A stretch of 64,000 nt of DNA from Burkholderiales bacterium (lineage in GTDB: Bacteria > Pseudomonadota > Gammaproteobacteria > Burkholderiales > WYBJ01): contig JALHQN010000001.1 of NCBI GenBank assembly GCA_022841915.1, forward strand, positions 372,001-436,000, read 5' to 3'. Below the pieces are notes generated by a model. The model was not told where the DNA came from. It did not search any database and saw only the letters and a program-made list of their open reading frames with translations. Of this stretch, positions 10,156 through 17,025 are shown in pieces (positions within the stretch are counted from its first letter, which is position 1; each line of letters starts with the position of its first letter). Both the position numbers and the translations under genes were made by a program.

Positions 10156-10190
10156 AACCGGGAGCGCCGTACAGTGTTCCCGGTTTTTCT
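10156..10190 (+). terminator. Rho-independent terminator after the integrase operon
   Basis: An 8-bp stem, AACCGGGA (10156-10163) and TCCCGGTT (10178-10185), with a 14-nt loop is followed by a T-rich tail (TTTTTCTTT). It lies 30 bases after the stop of the 9556-10125 gene and separates the integrase operon from the replication operon. Confidence 0.85.
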
Positions 10191-10228
10191 TTGTGCTGAT
10201 CGAGTGCGATTGCGTAGGATGGAGTCAT

Positions 10229-10273
10229 AGTTACTCCAGGCGTCCGGAAACGCCAGCGATCCTAGGAGTAACT
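10229..10273 (+). promoter_or_regulatory. Hairpin overlapping the ribosome binding site of the replication operon
   Basis: AGTTACTCC (10229-10237) is perfectly complementary to GGAGTAACT (10265-10273). The right arm contains the GGAG ribosome binding site for the ATG at 10278. Between them lies a second small stem, GGCGT/ACGCC. In RNA this would hide the ribosome binding site; in DNA it could be an operator. It is well placed to control the small gene and the coupled primase-helicase. Confidence 0.6.
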
Positions 10274-10277
10274 CACT

Positions 10278-10538
10278 ATGCCAAAGAGAAGCACAACCGC
10301 GACACCAGCGTTCCCTACGCTGATCAATCGGCAGCAGTACCAGCAACGCGCTTCGGAAGTGTTCCGGAGTCAATCATCTCTCGACTGGTTCATCCGAGCG
10401 CACCGCGCAGAGCTCGCGCAACATGGCGCGATCGTGAAGCTTGCGGGCGAGGTGCTCATCGATGAGGGCAAGTTCCCTGATGTCGCCAAGACCATCGGCT
10501 CGCGCCTGGCGCGGATCGGGGGCGGCTCGGGAGAATGA
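10278..10538 (+). CDS. Small protein coupled to the primase-helicase
   Basis: An 86-residue protein with a strong AGGAG site (inside the hairpin at 10229-10273). It has helical character (RQQYQQRASEVFRSQSSLDWF, then AHRAELAQHGAIVKLAGEVLID). Short proteins of this look are often found directly upstream of primases in proteobacterial integrative elements; a DNA-binding or replication accessory role is inferred from that position. Its stop overlaps the primase start as ATGA, so the two are translationally coupled. Confidence 0.7.
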   Translation: MPKRSTTATPAFPTLINRQQYQQRASEVFRSQSSLDWFIRAHRAELAQHGAIVKLAGEVLIDEGKFPDVAKTIGSRLARIGGGSGE

Positions 10539-11938
10539 CCGACAAGCGAAAGCAGAAGCCGAAGACGGTCGAGGCGCCCTCTGTCCCGGAGTGGGCTGAG
10601 GAATCGATTGCCGATGCCCTCGCCGAGCAGGAAACCGGCAAGCGCATCTATGTGCCCTCGCATGGCAAGTGGTATCGGTGGAGCGGTTCCAAGTGGGAGG
10701 ATGACAACGTGCTGGAGATGTACGACCGCGCGAGAAAGATCGTCCGGGATCGGGCTGCCTACGTAAACCATGTTCATCGAGTAACGGTCGGCGAATCGGA
10801 TGCTGCGGCGGCGAAGCGGGAGCGGGCGGCCGCTCAAATCGCCAGCTCGAAGACCGTGGCAGGCGTCGAGCGCTTGGCGCGGTCGGATACCCGATTGGTG
10901 CTCGCTGCCGAGCGCTTTGACTGCGATCCCTGGGTTCTGAACACGGTCGGCGGCGTGGTCGATCTCGAGACAGGTGAGATCCGTAAGCGATCGCCTGGCG
11001 AGTACTTCACCAAATGCACCGCCGTGGAAGTCGGTGATGCGGCTAGCTGCGATCTTTGGTATCGCACGCTCCAAAGGATCACGGGCGGCGATGAGGATTA
11101 CATTGACTTTCTGCAGCGCCTGGCGGGCTACTTCCTGACCGGCTCAACCCGAGAGCATAAGTTCTTCCATGCTCACGGCAGCGGCGCGAATGGCAAATCA
11201 GTGTTCGTGAACACGCTCGTCGGGGTGATGGGCGACTACGCCGTGACGGTCCCGGCTGATCTGTTCCTCGAGGCCAAGGGCGAGCGGCACCCTACCGAGC
11301 TTGCCATGCTGCGCGGCGTGCGCCTGGCCGTCGCGACCGAGCTCGATGACCGGCGGCGCTGGGCGATGTCTCGCATCAAGACCGTTACGGGCGGCGATCC
11401 GGTCACGGCGCGCTACATGCGAGGGGACTTCTTCACTTTCGAGAACCACGCGAAGTTGCTGGCTGCAGCCAATCACCAGCCGGCGATCGGCACCGTCGAC
11501 GAGGGCGTGCGGCGGCGTATGGTGCTCCTCCCCTTCACGGTCACCATTCCTGAGCACGAACGGGATCGAAACCTGGCCGAGAAGCTGCGTGCGGAATGGC
11601 CACACATCCTCGCGTGGGCGCTGCAAGGGTGCCTCGACTGGCAGGATGCTGGACGCCTGGAGATCCCTGCATGCGTGAAGGCGGCAAGCGATGACTACCT
11701 CGAGAACGAAGACATCCTCGGCCGGTGGCTCGATGACTGCACGGCGAGAGATCCGGACGGCATGGTTGGATCGAAGGATCTGCATGCCAGCTATCAGGCC
11801 TGGGCGACTGAGCGGGGAGAGCGGTTCATGGGCGAGAAGAGCCTAAGCCAGGCGCTGCACGATCGGGGTTACCAGCGCAAGCGCACCGCCAAGCTGAAAG
11901 GCTTCGCGGGTATCCGATTGAAAGAAAGCCTCTTTTGA
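10535..11938 (+). CDS. D5/P4-type primase-helicase (SF3 replication protein)
   Basis: This is the probable replication initiator helicase of the element. The 467-residue protein has a D5-N-like region (about 50-200), a Walker A motif GSGANGKS (215-222), an SF3 Walker B-like acidic motif VATELDD (about 263-269), and the arginine/sensor region LLAAANHQP and VRRRMVLLPF. This matches the C-terminal helicase module of phage P4 alpha protein and poxvirus D5 relatives. A classical N-terminal zinc-finger primase domain is not visible, so priming may be absent or supplied by the helper or host. A large inverted repeat follows immediately and may be its origin. Confidence 0.9.
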   Translation: MTDKRKQKPKTVEAPSVPEWAEESIADALAEQETGKRIYVPSHGKWYRWSGSKWEDDNVLEMYDRARKIVRDRAAYVNHVHRVTVGESDAAAAKRERAAAQIASSKTVAGVERLARSDTRLVLAAERFDCDPWVLNTVGGVVDLETGEIRKRSPGEYFTKCTAVEVGDAASCDLWYRTLQRITGGDEDYIDFLQRLAGYFLTGSTREHKFFHAHGSGANGKSVFVNTLVGVMGDYAVTVPADLFLEAKGERHPTELAMLRGVRLAVATELDDRRRWAMSRIKTVTGGDPVTARYMRGDFFTFENHAKLLAAANHQPAIGTVDEGVRRRMVLLPFTVTIPEHERDRNLAEKLRAEWPHILAWALQGCLDWQDAGRLEIPACVKAASDDYLENEDILGRWLDDCTARDPDGMVGSKDLHASYQAWATERGERFMGEKSLSQALHDRGYQRKRTAKLKGFAGIRLKESLF

Positions 11939-11941
11939 CCA

Positions 11942-12040
11942 GCTTGTGCCACTTGTGCCCTTTCCACCATATTAGTGCGTTCGCGCGCGCGCGTGATGTG
12001 TACACACCAATAGGTTGGAAAGGGCACAAGTGGCACAAGC
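11942..12040. repeat. Perfect 25-bp inverted repeat with a Z-DNA-prone loop (candidate origin)
   Basis: Arms at 11942-11966 and 12016-12040 are exact reverse complements (the left arm begins GCTTGTGCCACTTGTGCC). Each arm contains a tandem half-repeat of the form CTTGTGCC-ACTTGTGCCC. The 49-nt centre has long alternating purine-pyrimidine runs, (CG)n-TG then ATGTGTACACAC, prone to left-handed or cruciform structure. It starts 4 bases after the helicase stop. There is no T tract, so it is a poor fit to a simple rho-independent terminator. A replication origin or iteron-like site for the upstream helicase is the favoured inference. Confidence 0.7.
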
Positions 12041-12140
12041 GCAGATCCTGCGCTGTGCCAGCCGTGGCCGTGGTGACTCGCGCTAGATGTTCACGGGTCC
12101 TTCCGGGCTTCGCTGCATGCGAGGCGAATGACCGCGAAAA

Positions 12141-12158
12141 CGCTCCAGATATGGAGCG
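12141..12158. promoter_or_regulatory. Inverted repeat upstream of the Nu1-like gene
   Basis: CGCTCCA (12141-12147) and TGGAGCG (12152-12158), separated by GATA, form a perfect inverted repeat 39 bases before the ATG at 12198. Size and position suggest an operator for a dimeric repressor acting on the packaging/capsid operon. The bound protein is unknown. Confidence 0.5.
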
Positions 12159-12197
12159 CTTATCAACTTCCTTACTCTGATAGGTTTTGCTAATCAC

Positions 12198-12704
12198 ATG
12201 AACAAACGACAAGCATCTGAAGTCCTGAAAATCTCCGAGCGAACCTTGACCGACTGGCAGCAGCGCGGCTGCCCCTACACTCCTGGCCCGGCCGGAATGG
12301 AGGGCGCATACGACCCGATCGCAATCGCGCGCTGGGCCGCCAAGCTCGGCTTGGGTGAGCCACGCGCGAATTCTCCCTCGACTGTCCCCGAAACAACGTC
12401 GAAGGAAGACATGAATGCTCAGGTGACTGGTCCGGTCGTCGGTAAGCTCCTGAGCGAAGCAACGATCCCGGTATGCCTCGGAATGATGGAGGTGCTCGGG
12501 GTGAAGGCTGCGGCGTCCGTCAGGATGTACCAGCACCTGGTGCAACTCCTTGTCACCATCAACGATCGCCTGTGCGGCGCGGATGCGAACTACCCCATCG
12601 AGGGCGCGCTGGCCGCGATCGGCGACACCGATCTTCGCGCGAAGCTCATCGATGCTCTGGAACAACGTCAGCTCGAGCTGCACCCAGAGCGCTCCAGCCG
12701 CTAA
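12198..12704 (+). CDS. Nu1-like winged-helix protein (possible terminase small subunit)
   Basis: A 168-residue protein whose N-terminus (NKRQASEVLKISERTLTDW, then QQRGCP and YDPIAIARWAAK) matches the layout of the phage Nu1/terminase small subunit winged helix: a MerR-like turn, a 'W-x-x-x-G-x-P' turn, and a 'Y-D-x-x-x-I-x-x-W' wing. In phages this domain recognises the cos site and recruits the large terminase. Here no large subunit is present, so it may redirect a helper phage terminase to the element, or act as a transcription regulator. It is the first gene after the origin-like repeat and precedes the capsid gene. Confidence 0.7.
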   Translation: MNKRQASEVLKISERTLTDWQQRGCPYTPGPAGMEGAYDPIAIARWAAKLGLGEPRANSPSTVPETTSKEDMNAQVTGPVVGKLLSEATIPVCLGMMEVLGVKAAASVRMYQHLVQLLVTINDRLCGADANYPIEGALAAIGDTDLRAKLIDALEQRQLELHPERSSR

Positions 12705-12707
12705 AGC

Positions 12708-12723
12708 GTGCAGACGTCTGCAC
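12708..12723. promoter_or_regulatory. 16-bp perfect palindrome between two satellite genes
   Basis: GTGCAGACGTCTGCAC is a perfect palindrome lying 4 bases after the Nu1-like stop and 12 bases before the next start. Thirteen bases of it (GTGCAGACGTCTG) recur at 9147-9159 inside the 9074-9556 gene. It is a candidate binding site for an element-encoded dimer. Confidence 0.4.
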
Positions 12724-12735
12724 TCGGTCGATCGC

Positions 12736-13299
12736 ATGAACCGCGCCGATAGCCACCCGCTCATTCCGGACGGCTTCGACGACTGGCCGGCGCCCTATGG
12801 CGACCTGGCGGCGCTCCGGCGGTTCCTGCGCAATCCGGATCGACCCGAGCCCTCGATGCTGGATCGTCTGGCCGCCGCGTGCGAGTGCCACCTCGAGGCC
12901 GCGGTACACCCGGCGGCAGGCCTTGATCCCTTACATGTCGTGCTCGGTTTTCCGTCTACAGTAGGCGGCTTGAGGATTCTTCTTCGTGATGCCTGGCTGC
13001 TCGATGCGCATCGCCTCATCGGAGGCGGGTATCGTGAGTTGCACTCTGCTGTCATCCAGTTCAAGGCTCACCCTTGGCCGACCTGGGAGAAGGCGCGCGT
13101 ATGCCCTCCACTGCATCCGACTGAACATCATCCATGGGATGCCCCCTTGTTCTACGCATTCCAGGCTGCAGGGGGATCGGTGCCTGTCTCAGATGAGCAT
13201 TACCGGATGCTTCTCCTCAGCGCGCCAAAAAAATCGGGGGAGAAATTTGTTCTCGGCGAGTTGTGGCACGCTTACGGCTCGATTACCCCAGGGGCATGA
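12736..13299 (+). CDS. Hypothetical protein upstream of the capsid gene
   Basis: A 187-residue protein of unknown function between the Nu1-like and capsid genes. It begins MNRADSHPLIPDGFDDWP and is rich in Pro, His and Trp in places, with no signal peptide or membrane segment. The start has a weak ribosome site but follows a palindrome at 12708. The stop is 1 base before the capsid ATG, indicating co-translation. By synteny with phage head modules it could be a head-assembly or size-determination factor; this is only positional inference. Confidence 0.6.
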   Translation: MNRADSHPLIPDGFDDWPAPYGDLAALRRFLRNPDRPEPSMLDRLAAACECHLEAAVHPAAGLDPLHVVLGFPSTVGGLRILLRDAWLLDAHRLIGGGYRELHSAVIQFKAHPWPTWEKARVCPPLHPTEHHPWDAPLFYAFQAAGGSVPVSDEHYRMLLLSAPKKSGEKFVLGELWHAYGSITPGA

Positions 13300-13300
13300 A

Positions 13301-14362
13301 ATGGACCTTGAAGCGTACAAAACAAGATCGCTGGCGTCGAAGCTCGGCTTGAGCGATCGGGAGAAGCGAAACTACTCCCTGCTCCGCGCCGTCCAGGCTG
13401 CGGCAGAGAACAACTGGTCTCGGGCAGGGTTCGAGCTCGAATGCAGTCGCGCGATCCAGGCGAAGACGAATAAATTTCAGCAGCATTCTTACGGCTTCTG
13501 CGTACCTGTTCATGACATGGTATGCGAACGGGATTTGACAGTTGCATCCGCATCGGGCGGCGGCTATCTGGTCCAGACGGAAAACGTGGGATTCACCGAA
13601 CTCCTACGCAACCGCACGGCGCTTCTGCGCCTCGGCGCTACCCGCCTGCAAGACCTGGCCGGCTCCGTGACGGTTCCGCGCCAAACTGGCGCCACCACAG
13701 CCGTCTGGCTGGCGAACGAGGGCGCGCAGATCACCGAGTCTCAGCCGACGATCGGGCAGCTTGCACTTACGCCCAAAACGGTCGGGGCCTATACGGAGAT
13801 CTCCCGCCAGCTCACCTTGCAGTCCGATCCGTCCGCAGAGACGATGGTCCAAAACGACATGGCGAAGGTCATCGGGCTCGCCGTTGACGCAGCCGGAATC
13901 GCTGGCTCAGGGGCGGGCGGTCAACCGACTGGCATTCTCAACACGTCCGGTATCGGCAGTGTGAGCGGGTCCAGTCTGGCTTATGCGGGCATCCTCGAAT
14001 TTCAGTCGGATCTGAACAACGCGCTTGTGCCTGAGTGTGCATATCTGACGACGCCGACGGTTGCTGGCCTCCTTATGGCGCGCCAGCGGTTCAGCGGGAC
14101 GGATACGCCGTTGTGGGATGGCTCGATGCTTGACGGAAACGTTGGCGGCTTCCGTGGCATGAGCACGGCCGGGATGCCGGCCGGGACAATGATCTTCGGT
14201 GACTTCACGCAAGTGGTGATCGCCGAGTGGGGCATGTTGGAAATCGTGGTCAACCCGTTCGCCAACTTCCAGGCGGGAATCATCGGCGTTCGGGCGATCT
14301 ACAGCGTCGATATCGGGGTGCGTCAGGTAAGCGCGTTCTCGGCTGCTTCGAGCATCACCTAA
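13301..14362 (+). CDS. HK97-family major capsid protein
   Basis: This is the main shell protein of a phage-type head. The 353-residue protein has the family pattern. A short N-terminal segment (SDREKRNYSLLRAVQAAAE) is followed by the start of the mature fold at GGGYLVQTEN, then the loop with LRLGATRLQDLAGSVTVPR and the AVWLANEGAQITESQP strand, conserved LTPKTVGAYTEISRQL, and C-terminal IIGVRAIYSVDIGVRQ. The delta/scaffold-like region is much shorter than in HK97 itself. No prohead protease, portal or large terminase is nearby, so it may assemble alone, with a helper phage, or as a nanocompartment. I start at 13301 because the upstream frame overlaps the previous gene and does not match the family. 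Confidence 0.9.
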   Translation: MDLEAYKTRSLASKLGLSDREKRNYSLLRAVQAAAENNWSRAGFELECSRAIQAKTNKFQQHSYGFCVPVHDMVCERDLTVASASGGGYLVQTENVGFTELLRNRTALLRLGATRLQDLAGSVTVPRQTGATTAVWLANEGAQITESQPTIGQLALTPKTVGAYTEISRQLTLQSDPSAETMVQNDMAKVIGLAVDAAGIAGSGAGGQPTGILNTSGIGSVSGSSLAYAGILEFQSDLNNALVPECAYLTTPTVAGLLMARQRFSGTDTPLWDGSMLDGNVGGFRGMSTAGMPAGTMIFGDFTQVVIAEWGMLEIVVNPFANFQAGIIGVRAIYSVDIGVRQVSAFSAASSIT

Positions 14363-14372
14363 CCAGCTTTGA

Positions 14373-14444
14373 CCTGTTGCGGCGAGTTTCCCCTGAACAT
14401 AGCCGCAACAGGATCGAAAGCCAGCTCAGTGACTTGGCTTTCGA
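14373..14444 (+). other. Two tandem hairpins after the capsid gene
   Basis: CCTGTTGCGGC (14373-14383) pairs with GCCGCAACAGG (14402-14412). Two bases later TCGAAAGCCA (14414-14423) pairs with TGGCTTTCGA (14435-14444). Both stems are perfect, and neither is followed by a T tract. They sit in a 233-base stretch (14363-14595) with no convincing gene. They could stabilise the capsid mRNA 3' end, set the ratio of capsid to downstream products, or be a packaging-recognition structure. Confidence 0.55.
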
Positions 14445-14595
14445 GCATCGACCCATGTTCGGGGACCGCGTTGGGAGCGATCGGGGGATCGTGAGCAGCG
14501 GACGTGCCTCGGAGGTCGGGACTTGTCGGGTCTCTCCAGACTTCGACCAGACGGCAATACGGCACACCTTCTACCAACTCAAAAGGGATCTCGCG

Positions 14596-14799
14596 ATGAA
14601 TAGAAGCATGTCACCACTTCACCCGGATGAAACACCGACGAGGGTTCGCGTTGTCAAGCCTTGCTGGCTCCGTGGGGAGCCTCAAGAGGTCGGGACCGAA
14701 CACGATCTGCCCGCGTTCGAGGCGTCGGGGGCACTGTCGACTGGGCGCGTCGAGCTCGTGCCCTGGAAGATAAGCGCCGCGAACGGCGCTGCGTACTAG
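14596..14799 (+). CDS. Small phage-like protein downstream of capsid
   Basis: A 67-residue protein with an AGGGA ribosome site before its ATG. Its core (RVRVVKPCWLRGEPQEVGTE, then HDLPAFEASGALSTGRVELV) resembles short phage proteins of the type 'V-x-V-L-K-P-x-x-x-x-G-x-x-x-x-x-G' found near head genes. Function is unknown. The longer in-frame extension upstream runs through the hairpin region and is not credible as protein. Confidence 0.6.
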   Translation: MNRSMSPLHPDETPTRVRVVKPCWLRGEPQEVGTEHDLPAFEASGALSTGRVELVPWKISAANGAAY

Positions 14800-14804
14800 G
14801 AGTT

Positions 14805-15056
14805 ATGCAAATAGAGTTTTTCGGCGAACATCCCGCGCTTCGGCGCGGTGATCGCCGTTCGGTGTGCCTCGCGGCGGAGAAAGCGCACAAGGCGCTTTTC
14901 CAGTTCTTGCGCGAGATCGAGCGCGTAACGCCTGGCGGTCAGGTGGCGACAGTCGCGTTCACCAGTGGAAGGTGTGCGGTGCTGGCCACAGTCTCAACCG
15001 AGTCGATCTTTCCCAACGGGCCTGCGCCGTCCAACCATCCGCCAGGTGCTCAATGA
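14805..15056 (+). CDS. Small hypothetical protein of the satellite element
   Basis: An 83-residue protein starting MQIEFFGEHPALRRGD, with a clear AGGAG ribosome site 4 bases before the ATG. It follows the previous stop closely and its own stop overlaps the next start (ATGA). No family or motif was recognised; the close packing argues that it is a real gene of the capsid operon. Confidence 0.6.
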   Translation: MQIEFFGEHPALRRGDRRSVCLAAEKAHKALFQFLREIERVTPGGQVATVAFTSGRCAVLATVSTESIFPNGPAPSNHPPGAQ

Positions 15057-15256
15057 ATCCCTCGCCTGAGGTTCGCGGCCTGGCTGCGCGATCGCGGCGG
15101 CCTGCGCGGCGGGCGGATCTGCGTCAATTGCGCCGTCGCGCTTTCACGCTGGCGCAGTCGGCGTACGCGGCTCACTTCGCCTCGCTTCTGGAGGTCTACG
15201 AAGAGCATGGCTTGGAAGCGGCGTTATGTTGGGTGCCGAGTGACGACCGAGCTTAG
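15053..15256 (+). CDS. Small basic hypothetical protein of the satellite element
   Basis: A 67-residue, arginine-rich protein (LAARSRRPARRADLRQLRRR) that could bind nucleic acid, followed by a helical stretch (FTLAQSAYAAHFASLLEVYEEHG). It starts on an ATGA overlap with the previous gene and overlaps the start of the glycosyltransferase gene by about 50 bases in another frame. The function is unknown. Confidence 0.5.
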   Translation: MNPSPEVRGLAARSRRPARRADLRQLRRRAFTLAQSAYAAHFASLLEVYEEHGLEAALCWVPSDDRA

Positions 15257-16235
15257 GGCTCGCCGGCTCTTCGACGGGGCGCGGATTCATCAGACACTGA
15301 TCTACCGCAGTCGACTTGAGCGGGCGTTCGTTGATCGAATGCGGGATGGCGATTTGCACAGCGGATTCGAGCTCATGGCGGAGCTTCTTGATATCGCGCA
15401 GCCCGACGACATCGGCGCTTCATCCATCCCGCTGTTCGGGCATCGCCTTCCTCGATGGAGGGGTGAGCGTGTCGATCGCCTGGTGATCGTTTCCAACGGC
15501 GGGTACGGCGACATACTGCAATGGTCTCGATACTTCCGTGCGGCAGCGGACCGCGCTCGCAACCTCACGATCGCCACGCGGGCGCACCTAGTTCGCCTTT
15601 TCGCCGAAAACGGCTTCCATGCAGAGCCAATTCAGAGGGTCTGGGGGGCGCTAGCAAATGCGGACGCCTACGTCCCCGACCTGCTTCTCTGCTTAGCGCT
15701 CCGCGCCGGCTACGAACCCGTGCGCGGCCACCTGAGAAGCAATGATCCGTTGCACATGCCGCGAGATCGGCTGAACGTGGGGCTGGTATGGGCTGGCGAT
15801 CCTGGAAATTCGACCGACTACATTCGCAGTGCAAAAGTTGGCGACATAGAGCCGCTGCGGCTCGTCGCCGGCGTGCGGTATGTCAACCTAATGATAGGGT
15901 CGCGCGCCAGGGAAGCTCCTGCGTGGATGGAATCGGCTCCGATCAATATTCAAGACTTTTCGGACACTGCGCGAATCGTTGCTGGGCTGGATCTCGTTCT
16001 CGCTGTTGATACAAGCGTAGTCCATCTTGCCGGCGCTCTCGGGGTGCCGTGCTGGATCGCTCTAGCCGACCGTGCGTGCTGGCGCTGGGAACGGCACGAC
16101 ACCCAATCGAATTGGTACCGGAAAGCGCGCCTATTCAGACAGCGCAGGCAGGGCGACTGGGTGGGTGTATTCGCTCGCATGGCCGACGAACTCCGGCACT
16201 TTGCCGTCCCACGGCTGGGATCTCATGGCCGCTGA
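15207..16235 (+). CDS. GT9/TPR-type glycosyltransferase-like protein
   Basis: A 342-residue protein resembling the GT-B glycosyltransferase domain found in many bacterial TPR-repeat proteins and distantly in ADP-heptose transferases (family 9). Seen motifs are RLVIVSNGGYGDILQWSRY (about 91-109, donor-side glycine loop), LNVGLVWAGDPG (about 189-200), and LDLVLAVDTSVVHLAGALG (about 261-279), followed by W-R-W and the RLFRQ...GDW region. No TPR repeats are present. It is an unusual passenger for a satellite; it might modify the capsid or the host surface. The start is uncertain: ATG at 15207 or GTG at 15240. Confidence 0.75.
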   Translation: MAWKRRYVGCRVTTELRARRLFDGARIHQTLIYRSRLERAFVDRMRDGDLHSGFELMAELLDIAQPDDIGASSIPLFGHRLPRWRGERVDRLVIVSNGGYGDILQWSRYFRAAADRARNLTIATRAHLVRLFAENGFHAEPIQRVWGALANADAYVPDLLLCLALRAGYEPVRGHLRSNDPLHMPRDRLNVGLVWAGDPGNSTDYIRSAKVGDIEPLRLVAGVRYVNLMIGSRAREAPAWMESAPINIQDFSDTARIVAGLDLVLAVDTSVVHLAGALGVPCWIALADRACWRWERHDTQSNWYRKARLFRQRRQGDWVGVFARMADELRHFAVPRLGSHGR

Positions 16236-16260
16236 GCAGTAAGCGGCGCAGGGGTCACAC

Positions 16261-16878
16261 TTACTTGGGTTCGATTGGCGTATCGTCTTCGTAGAGCGCT
16301 GCCCTTAGCTGTTTTGGCTCCAGGCTAAGCAGAGAAAACAACGCCATGTGAAGGGACGTGATGCCGAGTTGAAATGGGTGCGCTCCCTCCTCGCGGCATA
16401 GTCGCAGGTACTCAATGCCGATCTCGGACTCCGTTGTAGCGCCGATCGAGTCGGCCATAAACTGCGAGAAATCTAGAATTCGATCTTTGACGTCCTTGGG
16501 TTCGAGATTGTGCGCGAGACTATTTCGGATCGAGTTGAGTTTTCGAAGAGCGCGCCACCCCCACCAATCGGGACCTATATGACGATGAAAAGCTTGGCAT
16601 AGGACGAGCAGCTGGTAGAACTCGAGTTCTGCTTCGCGAAGCGTATCGGGATGAGATGCCTGCTTCTGCAGAAAGGTGCGAAGCATTTCCTCGGCGAGCA
16701 GATGAGCCTTCAGCACGATGTATGTCGGATCGCCGGGACCACGTGAAAGGTACTTATGCAAGCGGTCCAGTGCTTCCTTTGCGTCTGGAGGTAAGGGCCG
16801 TTCGCGCTTCGCCGCATCAGCGCTCTTCGGCGTGGCTTCTTTTCGGGGGCTGTCCTGCGTGCCATCCGATGGACTCAT
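16261..16878 (-). CDS. HEPN-like protein, candidate abortive-infection RNase
   Basis: A 205-residue mostly helical protein on the strand opposite the rest of the element. Helices around IVLKAHLLAEEMLRTFL and ALRKLNSI precede RNSLAH (R118 to H123), which fits the Rx4-6H catalytic motif of HEPN ribonucleases with the usual polar residue after Arg. The N-terminal 30 residues are charged and probably disordered. I chose ATG 16878 because GGAAGG lies 6 bases upstream; ATG 16899 has none. Its place at the element edge, reversed, is typical of satellite defence cargo. HEPN membership is inferred from the motif and helix pattern. Confidence 0.7.
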   Translation of the reverse strand: MSPSDGTQDSPRKEATPKSADAAKRERPLPPDAKEALDRLHKYLSRGPGDPTYIVLKAHLLAEEMLRTFLQKQASHPDTLREAELEFYQLLVLCQAFHRHIGPDWWGWRALRKLNSIRNSLAHNLEPKDVKDRILDFSQFMADSIGATTESEIGIEYLRLCREEGAHPFQLGITSLHMALFSLLSLEPKQLRAALYEDDTPIEPK

Positions 16879-16944
16879 TCGGAGCCTTCCATTCGTCACG
16901 TTTGGTTAACCATTATCTCCCATCAAGACCTATTCCCATCTGAC

Positions 16945-16968
16945 AGCCCGGTGATCCGGGCTTTTTTT
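16945..16968 (+). terminator. Rho-independent terminator near the right edge of the element
   Basis: A 7-bp stem AGCCCGG (16945-16951)/CCGGGCT (16956-16962) with loop TGAT is followed by a run of seven T. It reads left to right and would insulate the chromosome from element transcription. It lies between the HEPN-like gene start and the right att copy. Confidence 0.85.
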
Positions 16969-17025
16969 CGCCAGTTGGTCCGCGTTAGATTGCGTGTTAT
17001 TGTGTCGACCGGAGCACGGTTTACG

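Noticed and set aside
11942-12040. The 25-bp inverted repeat as an ordinary terminator of the helicase gene
   Set aside because: The loop is 49 nt, no T run follows, and the arms have internal direct repeats more like protein-binding iterons. Termination is not excluded but is a poor fit.
13301-14362. The capsid gene as evidence for a complete prophage
   Set aside because: Tail, portal, protease, large terminase and lysis genes are all missing between the two att copies, and the element is sharply bounded and compact.
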